NCBI RefSeq assembly: GCF_018408855.1
Contig: NZ_AP024322.1
Coordinates: 2,852,001 to 2,916,000, forward strand
Reading direction: 5' to 3'
Source of the DNA: Caballeronia sp. NK8
Lineage (GTDB): Bacteria; Pseudomonadota; Gammaproteobacteria; Burkholderiales; Burkholderiaceae
Length of the DNA stretch: 64,000 bases
Within the stretch, counting starts at the first letter, position 1. Each line of letters begins with the position of its first letter. A model generated the notes under the pieces. It did no database searches. It worked only from the letters and a program-made list of their open reading frames with translations, and had not been told where the DNA came from. Of the stretch, positions 58,832 to 64,000 are shown in pieces. A program made the translations under genes and the position numbers.

Positions 58832-59968
58832 TCAAACGAGCACCCAACCGATGACTATCGCCACGATCCAGAACGGTATCGACACAATGTGAAATGGCAT
58901 CCACATGCCCTTTTCGCCCGACAGTCTGACCGCGATCAGATTGGCCAGCGAGCCGATCGCCACGCCGAAGCCGCCGACGCTCACGCCAAAAGCGAGCGCG
59001 CGCCAATCCTTGGAGAACTCCGCGAGAACGATGGCGGCGGGTACATTGCTGATCGCCTGCGAAAGCACGGCGCCGGCCGCGTACGCGCGCACCGGCGTTC
59101 CGATACCGAGATGCGCGATCGCCGCGTGAATCGACGGTAACGCGGCCGCGCTACGCAGCACGATGAACATCAACACGAAGATGAGCAACAACAGCCAGTC
59201 GATCCGAAACACGACTTCGCGACGCCACAGCAGAAAGACGATCGCGAGCGCGGCGAGCGCGGGGCCGGCGTGATGCGCGTCGGCGAGAGCGACGAACGCG
59301 GCGAACGCAAGCACGCTGACGCCGCACAGCACGCGATCGACGCGATGTTCTTCGACATCGCCGGACAGATCGAGCGGTTCGGCGCGGAACATCGCGAAGG
59401 TGACGACGCCGAGCAGCGCCATCAACGCCGCGCACAGCGGCAGCAGCGCCCATACGAACGCCGGAAAGCCGACGCCGCTCGTCTGCCATAGAAAGAGGTT
59501 CTGCGGGTTGCCTAGCGGCGTGAGGACCGATCCTGCATTGACCGCCAGTGCGATCACGATGACGAGCCGCTTGATCGGCAGCGGCGCGAGTTTGTGCAGC
59601 GACAACGCGAGCGGCACGACGGCGAAGAGCGCGACATCATTGGTCAGTACCGTCGACAGACCCGCTGCCAGCGCGACGAGCAGCAGCGCGAGGGTTCGCT
59701 CGCCGTGAATGTGATGCACGAGCCGATGCGCCGCCCACATCAGGAATCCTGACAATTCGATCGCCTTGGTCAAGATCAGGAGACCGGCGAGCGTGAGCAC
59801 CGTCTGCCAGTCGACGAGACCAGGCAGCGACGTGAGCGGGCGCGGATGCGCGATCTGCAGCGCGATCAGCGCGACGACGAGTATCGACAGAACCGGCTCT
59901 TTCGAGACGGCTCGCCAGATACGCGCGAAGAAATCGGACCGCGGGCGGTCGGCGTTGTATTCGGACAA
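58832..59968 (-). CDS. SLC13/ArsB-type anion permease
   Basis: 378 residues with about ten membrane segments. Family features are TILTKAIELSG-like and TVLTNDVALFAVVPLALSLH, then GSVLTPLGNPQNLFLWQTSG, and in the second half AVLSQAISNVPAAIVLAEFS. The two Asn-Asp/Asn-Val-Pro hairpins are typical of the ion transporter superfamily. It should move di- or tricarboxylates, sulphate or arsenite with sodium or protons; the substrate is unclear. Its place between parB and the atp operon is unusual. Confidence 0.85.
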   Translation of the reverse strand: MSEYNADRPRSDFFARIWRAVSKEPVLSILVVALIALQIAHPRPLTSLPGLVDWQTVLTLAGLLILTKAIELSGFLMWAAHRLVHHIHGERTLALLLVALAAGLSTVLTNDVALFAVVPLALSLHKLAPLPIKRLVIVIALAVNAGSVLTPLGNPQNLFLWQTSGVGFPAFVWALLPLCAALMALLGVVTFAMFRAEPLDLSGDVEEHRVDRVLCGVSVLAFAAFVALADAHHAGPALAALAIVFLLWRREVVFRIDWLLLLIFVLMFIVLRSAAALPSIHAAIAHLGIGTPVRAYAAGAVLSQAISNVPAAIVLAEFSKDWRALAFGVSVGGFGVAIGSLANLIAVRLSGEKGMWMPFHIVSIPFWIVAIVIGWVLV

Positions 59969-59981
59969 GTGGCGCGCGAAA

Positions 59982-60884
59982 TCAGGCTGTGGGCGTGGTG
60001 GTTTCGATGCTGCCGCGCAGCTTCGTCAGGATGCCTTCGAGCGAGTCGAGATTGCCGAAGTCGATCGTGACCTTGCCACGCCCTCTTCCACCCAGCTTGA
60101 TCTTCACATTCGCGGACAGCAGATCGGACAGCTCTTCTTCCAGACGGCGCGTATCACGTCCGCCATCGTTCGCGGCGCGCGCTTTTGTCGCAGGCGCTTC
60201 TTTGGTCGTCGCGGCGACGAGGCGTTCGGTTTCACGCACCGACAGACGGCGGTTCACGACATGATTGGCGAGCTGGATCTGCGTGGCGGCGTCGACTGCG
60301 AGCAGCGCGCGCGCGTGACCCATGTCGAGGTCGCCGGCGAGCAGCATCGTCTGCACGGGCGTCGCGAGGTTCAACAGGCGCAGCAGATTCGACACCGCGC
60401 TGCGCGACCGACCGACCGACTCGGCGGCCTGTTCGTGCGTGAAGCGGAATTCGTCGAGCAGACGCTGGATGCCCTGCGCCTCTTCCAGCGGGTTCAGGTC
60501 CTCGCGCTGAATGTTCTCGATCAGGGCCATCGCAGCGGCCGCCTGATCTGGCACGTTTTTTACCAGAACCGGAACTTCATCGAGACCGGCCATGCGCGCG
60601 GCGCGAAAACGTCGCTCGCCCGCGATGATTTCGTAGTGATCGTCGCCGACCGAGCGCACGAGAATGGGTTGCATCAGCCCTTGCGCGCGAATGCTCGCGG
60701 CGAGCTCCTGCAGCGCGCCCTCGTCCATCCGGGTACGCGGCTGATACTTGCCGGCCTGCAGCTTGTCGAGCGGCAGCACCGTGGGCATGCCTTCGCCGCG
60801 CACGGCTTCCGTGATGTCGACGCTGCCGCCGAGCAATGCATCCAGGCCACGGCCCAACCCCTTCTTCTTCATCACAGCGCTCAT
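59982..60884 (-). CDS. parB: Chromosome partitioning protein ParB
   Basis: 300 residues. The N-terminus has KKGLGRGLDALLGG, then DKLQAGKYQPRTRMDEGALQ. The CTP-binding GERRFRAARMAGLDEVPV motif and the helix-turn-helix FTHEQAAESVGRSRSAVSNL are intact. ParB binds parS and spreads as a CTP-dependent clamp to gather the origin region. A perfect parS lies 2 kb away in mnmG. It is 45 bases after parA. Confidence 0.97.
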   Translation of the reverse strand: MSAVMKKKGLGRGLDALLGGSVDITEAVRGEGMPTVLPLDKLQAGKYQPRTRMDEGALQELAASIRAQGLMQPILVRSVGDDHYEIIAGERRFRAARMAGLDEVPVLVKNVPDQAAAAMALIENIQREDLNPLEEAQGIQRLLDEFRFTHEQAAESVGRSRSAVSNLLRLLNLATPVQTMLLAGDLDMGHARALLAVDAATQIQLANHVVNRRLSVRETERLVAATTKEAPATKARAANDGGRDTRRLEEELSDLLSANVKIKLGGRGRGKVTIDFGNLDSLEGILTKLRGSIETTTPTA

Positions 60885-60929
60885 TTCGGTTCCTCCGTCG
60901 GCGTTCTCTGCCGCATCGAGTGGGTTTGC

Positions 60930-61712
60930 TTAGTTGACGACGTCGAGCGCGCGCACGCGCTCGATCATTTCCGTGCCGAACTGGATATACGCCTGCGCGC
61001 CGCGCGAAGACTTGTCGAACACGACGCCCGGTAGCCCGTAGCTCGGCGCTTCGGCGAGGCGCACATTTCGCGGGATCACGACGTCGAACAATTTGCTGCC
61101 AAAGTGTTCCTTCAATTGATCCGACACTTGCTGCTGCAACGTAATTCGAGGATCGAACATTACGCGCAGAAGGCCGATGACCTTCAGATCGCGATTCAGA
61201 TTCGCGTGGACCTGCTTGATGGTATTGACAAGATCGGACAGCCCTTCCAGCGCGAAGTACTCGCACTGCATCGGAATCACGACGCCGTGGGCTGCGCACA
61301 GCGCATTCAGCGTCAGCAAGGAAAGCGCCGGAGGGCAATCGATCAGCACAAAGTCATAGTCATCGACTACTTCGGCAATCGCGACACGCAGAATACGTTC
61401 GCGATTCTCCATATCCACGAGTTCGACTTCGGCGCCCGCCAGTTCGCGATTGGCCGGCAGCACGTCGTAATTGACGGCGGGTGGACGCACACGCGCCTCA
61501 CGAAGCGTGACGCCATCGACCAGCACTTCATATACGGTGTTCTCGCACGCTGCCTTGTCGATGCCGCTGCCCATTGTCGCGTTGCCCTGCGGATCGAGGT
61601 CGATCAGCAGCACGCGCTGATCGAGTCCTGCGAGGCTTGCCGCGAGATTGACCGCTGTCGTGGTCTTTCCAACGCCGCCCTTCTGATTTGCGACGCAGAA
61701 GATTTTTGCCAT
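60930..61712 (-). CDS. parA: Chromosome partitioning ATPase ParA
   Basis: 260 residues. The deviant Walker A box is intact (VANQKGGVGKTTTAVNLAAS) and is followed by LLIDLDPQGNATMGSG and DFVLIDCPPALSLLTLNALC. ParA forms a DNA-bound gradient that moves ParB-parS complexes. It is between rsmG and parB in the normal order. Its intact lysines contrast with FlhG in this window. Confidence 0.98.
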   Translation of the reverse strand: MAKIFCVANQKGGVGKTTTAVNLAASLAGLDQRVLLIDLDPQGNATMGSGIDKAACENTVYEVLVDGVTLREARVRPPAVNYDVLPANRELAGAEVELVDMENRERILRVAIAEVVDDYDFVLIDCPPALSLLTLNALCAAHGVVIPMQCEYFALEGLSDLVNTIKQVHANLNRDLKVIGLLRVMFDPRITLQQQVSDQLKEHFGSKLFDVVIPRNVRLAEAPSYGLPGVVFDKSSRGAQAYIQFGTEMIERVRALDVVN

Positions 61713-61788
61713 CGTTTAGAGTCCTCGTTTCTTCGCTGTCAGAAGATCAGCGTGGCTGGAATGCCGAATGGAACCGCACGGCGGACCG

Positions 61789-62454
61789 TTATTCTGGCTC
61801 GACGGCAATCTCGACCAGATGCCGCTCCGCATCGAGCATCGGAACGATCAGGCGCTCGATACCGAGCACCGTGGCGCCTGCCGGGAGACGCGTGGCTTCG
61901 GCATCGGGCCTCACACCCTTCATTGCCAGAATCCGCCCATCATCGGCTACCAGATGACGCGAAAGTGTAACGAAATCGGAGAGCTCTGCGAATGCGCGCG
62001 ACACGATTACGTCAAATTTTTCCGGCACTTCGATACCCGGACGTAAACTTTCGACGCGCCCCGTCACAACCGACAGATTGCTCAGACCTAACTGCACCTT
62101 CACTTGCGACTGAAATGCCGTTTTCTTGTGAACGATGTCGTTCAACGTGACACGCAATTCCGGCAAGGCGATCGCCAGCACGATACCAGGCAAACCGCCA
62201 CCCGAACCAACGTCAAGCACTGCCGCAGGTTTACGCGCCGACACAGCCGGCACGATGGCAAGCGAGTCCAGGATGTGCTGGATCATCATCTGCTGCGGAT
62301 CGCGGATCGCCGTCAAGTTATACACGGCATTCCACTTTCCGAGCAGCGCGACGTAATCGAGCAGTGTCTGTTTTTGCGATGACGACAGCGCAAGGCCGAG
62401 TGCGGCGACGCCCTTATCGAGCGTCGTCGCCAAGGTTAGATTGCCTTCCGTCAT
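61789..62454 (-). CDS. rsmG: 16S rRNA (guanine527-N7)-methyltransferase RsmG
   Basis: 221 residues. The SAM-binding motif is [20 protein letters not shown], preceded by [20 protein letters not shown], which is typical of GidB/RsmG. It methylates G527 of 16S rRNA. Its ATG overlaps the mnmG stop by four bases (ATGA), so the two are coupled. Confidence 0.97.
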   Translation of the reverse strand: MTEGNLTLATTLDKGVAALGLALSSSQKQTLLDYVALLGKWNAVYNLTAIRDPQQMMIQHILDSLAIVPAVSARKPAAVLDVGSGGGLPGIVLAIALPELRVTLNDIVHKKTAFQSQVKVQLGLSNLSVVTGRVESLRPGIEVPEKFDVIVSRAFAELSDFVTLSRHLVADDGRILAMKGVRPDAEATRLPAGATVLGIERLIVPMLDAERHLVEIAVEPE

Positions 62455-64000
62455 TGAACCGCCGTCGGGTTAGCGGATGCGGAATCGTCGCTGGCCGAAT
62501 TGCGGCCACGACGGCCAGCGCCGCGCTTCAGATGAACCATCAACAGCGATATTGCAGCCGGAGTGATGCCGGAGATGCGCGACGCCTGCCCGATCGTCTC
62601 TGGGCGGTGCTGCAACAGCTTTTGACGCGCTTCGAAGGACAAGCCACGGACATCGTTATAGTCGAGGCCTTCGGGCAAGCGCGTATTCTCCTGCGCGCCG
62701 TTGCGGACGATTTCGTCGGCTTGGCGATCGATATAGCCCTGATACTTCACGCCGATTTCGATCTGTTCCTTGATCTGGGCGGCGAGCACCGGGTCTTCGG
62801 CAAGCGCCGCTTCGGGACCACATGTGCCATCGCGGAGCGCGCAGACACCGTCATAGGAAACGCCCGGGCGGCGCAGAAGATCCGCCAGGCTATATTCGTG
62901 ATCGATCGGCTTGCCCAACAAGGCGGTGGCCTCCTCCGCTGACAATGTCTTCGGATTAACCCACGTCGAACGAAGCCGCTGTGTTTCACGTGAAACAGCG
63001 TCGCGTTTGCGGCTGAATGCATCCCAGCGGATGTCGCCGACAACACCCAGCTCGCGCCCAATTTCGGTAAGACGCATGTCCGCGTTGTCCTCACGCAGCG
63101 AGAGACGATATTCGGCGCGGCTGGTGAACATCCGATACGGCTCCGAGACGCCACGCGTGACGAGATCGTCGACGAGAACGCCCAGATAAGCCTGATCGCG
63201 ACGCGGAGACCACGCCTCTTTCCCCTGCACTTGCAGTCCGGCATTGATGCCCGCGAGCAAGCCCTGCGCGGCAGCTTCTTCGTACCCTGTCGTGCCATTG
63301 ATCTGTCCGGCGAAGAACAAGCCCCCGATGGCCTTGGTTTCCAGCGAAGCCTTCAGCGCGCGTGGATCGAAATAATCGTATTCGATCGCATAGCCAGGAC
63401 GCAGGATGTGCGCGTGTTCCAGTCCGCGCATCGACCGGACGAGATTGAGCTGGACATCGAACGGCAGGCTGGTCGAAATACCATTCGGATAGAACTCGTT
63501 CGTCGTCAGCCCTTCCGGTTCCAGGAAGATCTGGTGCGCGTCTTTCGAAGCAAAACGATGAATCTTGTCCTCGATCGACGGGCAATAGCGCGGTCCGACG
63601 CCTTCGATGACGCCCGTATACATCGGCGAGCGGTCCAGACCGGAGCGGATTATGTCGTGCGTTTGCGAGTTCGTATGTGTGACCCAGCACGGCATCTGCT
63701 GCGGATGCTGCTCCACTCGTCCGAGAAACGAAAACACCGGAATCGGATCGAGGTCACCAGGCTGCTCTTCGAGTTTCGAAAAATCGATCGTACGACCGTC
63801 GATACGCGGCGGCGTGCCGGTCTTGAGCCGGCCTTGCGGGAGCTTCAACTCCTTCAAGCGTGCCGACAAGGAAACCGCTGCCGGATCGCCCGCGCGTCCA
63901 CCGACATAATTGTTCAACCCGACGTGAATCTTCCCATCGAGGAAGGTGCCGGCCGTCAGCACCACGGCTCGGGAGCGGAAACGCAGGCCAACCTGCGTCA
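62451..64000 (-). CDS. mnmG: tRNA uridine 5-carboxymethylaminomethyl modification enzyme MnmG (C-terminal part)
   Basis: About 516 C-terminal residues; the N-terminal FAD-binding start lies beyond the right edge. The visible part contains [57 protein letters not shown] and the C-terminal helical tRNA-binding domain. With MnmE it modifies the wobble uridine of several tRNAs. The gene contains a parS site at 62982-62997, in frame with normal coding. Confidence 0.97.
   Translation of the reverse strand, partial: TQVGLRFRSRAVVLTAGTFLDGKIHVGLNNYVGGRAGDPAAVSLSARLKELKLPQGRLKTGTPPRIDGRTIDFSKLEEQPGDLDPIPVFSFLGRVEQHPQQMPCWVTHTNSQTHDIIRSGLDRSPMYTGVIEGVGPRYCPSIEDKIHRFASKDAHQIFLEPEGLTTNEFYPNGISTSLPFDVQLNLVRSMRGLEHAHILRPGYAIEYDYFDPRALKASLETKAIGGLFFAGQINGTTGYEEAAAQGLLAGINAGLQVQGKEAWSPRRDQAYLGVLVDDLVTRGVSEPYRMFTSRAEYRLSLREDNADMRLTEIGRELGVVGDIRWDAFSRKRDAVSRETQRLRSTWVNPKTLSAEEATALLGKPIDHEYSLADLLRRPGVSYDGVCALRDGTCGPEAALAEDPVLAAQIKEQIEIGVKYQGYIDRQADEIVRNGAQENTRLPEGLDYNDVRGLSFEARQKLLQHRPETIGQASRISGITPAAISLLMVHLKRGAGRRGRNSASDDSASANPTAVQ
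62982..62997. other. parS centromere site inside mnmG
   Basis: A perfect 16-base palindrome TGTTTCACGTGAAACA, identical to the standard ParB-binding parS sequence. It lies in the coding part of mnmG, 1.3-3 kb from parA and parB. Confidence 0.97.

Overview
The window is GC-rich, densely coded chromosomal DNA of a betaproteobacterium of the Burkholderiaceae, most like the Paraburkholderia/Caballeronia group. The evidence is the protein family variants, a mnmG-rsmG-parA-parB-atp order with a perfect parS inside mnmG, and a sigma-28-dependent flgM with divergent flgB-J and flgA. The rsmG/parAB/parS end suggests that this is the primary chromosome near its origin. No insertion sequence, prophage, integrase or CRISPR array was seen.

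Layout. (1) 1-13.9 kb is a flagellar region: ycgR (cut by the window edge), then flgJ-I-H-G-F-E-D-C-B on the minus strand, then flgA, flgM, flgN, flhB and flhA on the plus strand. (2) 13.9-28.3 kb holds an unrecognised membrane-anchored coiled-coil protein, then a glycine/serine catabolic block (tandem glycine riboswitch, gcvT, gcvH, gcvP, an alginate-lyase-like gene, sdaA). These are followed by a Gfo/Idh/MocA oxidoreductase, a Rep/UvrD helicase, a di-haem cytochrome c, tRNA-Arg(CCG) and a Rieske oxygenase. (3) 28.4-33.2 kb holds a membrane diguanylate cyclase and the flhF-flhG-fliA cluster, separated from flhBA and inverted relative to it. (4) 33.3-51 kb is housekeeping and metabolic: a TPP enzyme, PepSY plus cytochrome b561, a NYN-cold-shock fusion protein, a LivJ-type binding protein, trifunctional PutA with a PutA-type operator, priA, hemE, a PheC-like periplasmic protein, an esterase, a probable structured small RNA and an acyl-CoA ligase. 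(5) 51-64 kb is the complete ATP synthase operon atpIBEFHAGDC, an SLC13-type permease, parB, parA, rsmG and the 3' part of mnmG with parS.

How the genes work together. The flagellar genes supply rod, ring, hook and export-gate parts. FlhF/FlhG control where and how many flagella form. FliA and its anti-sigma factor FlgM time late gene expression, and the window shows a textbook sigma-28 promoter in front of flgM. YcgR and the GGDEF enzyme connect motility to cyclic di-GMP. The glycine cleavage operon sits behind its riboswitch and beside serine deaminase, so one-carbon and C2/C3 amino acid breakdown are grouped. PutA and the LivJ-type protein add amino acid uptake and use.

The strongest items for a second look are: a 39-bp element shared by flhB and flhF and a related inverted repeat between flgB and flgA; the displaced flhFG-fliA cluster with an accessory gene at the junction; FlhG without the Walker A lysine; the NYN-cold-shock fusion; DnaA boxes upstream of priA; and a palindrome followed by a terminator-ended structured transcript at 48.7-48.9 kb.
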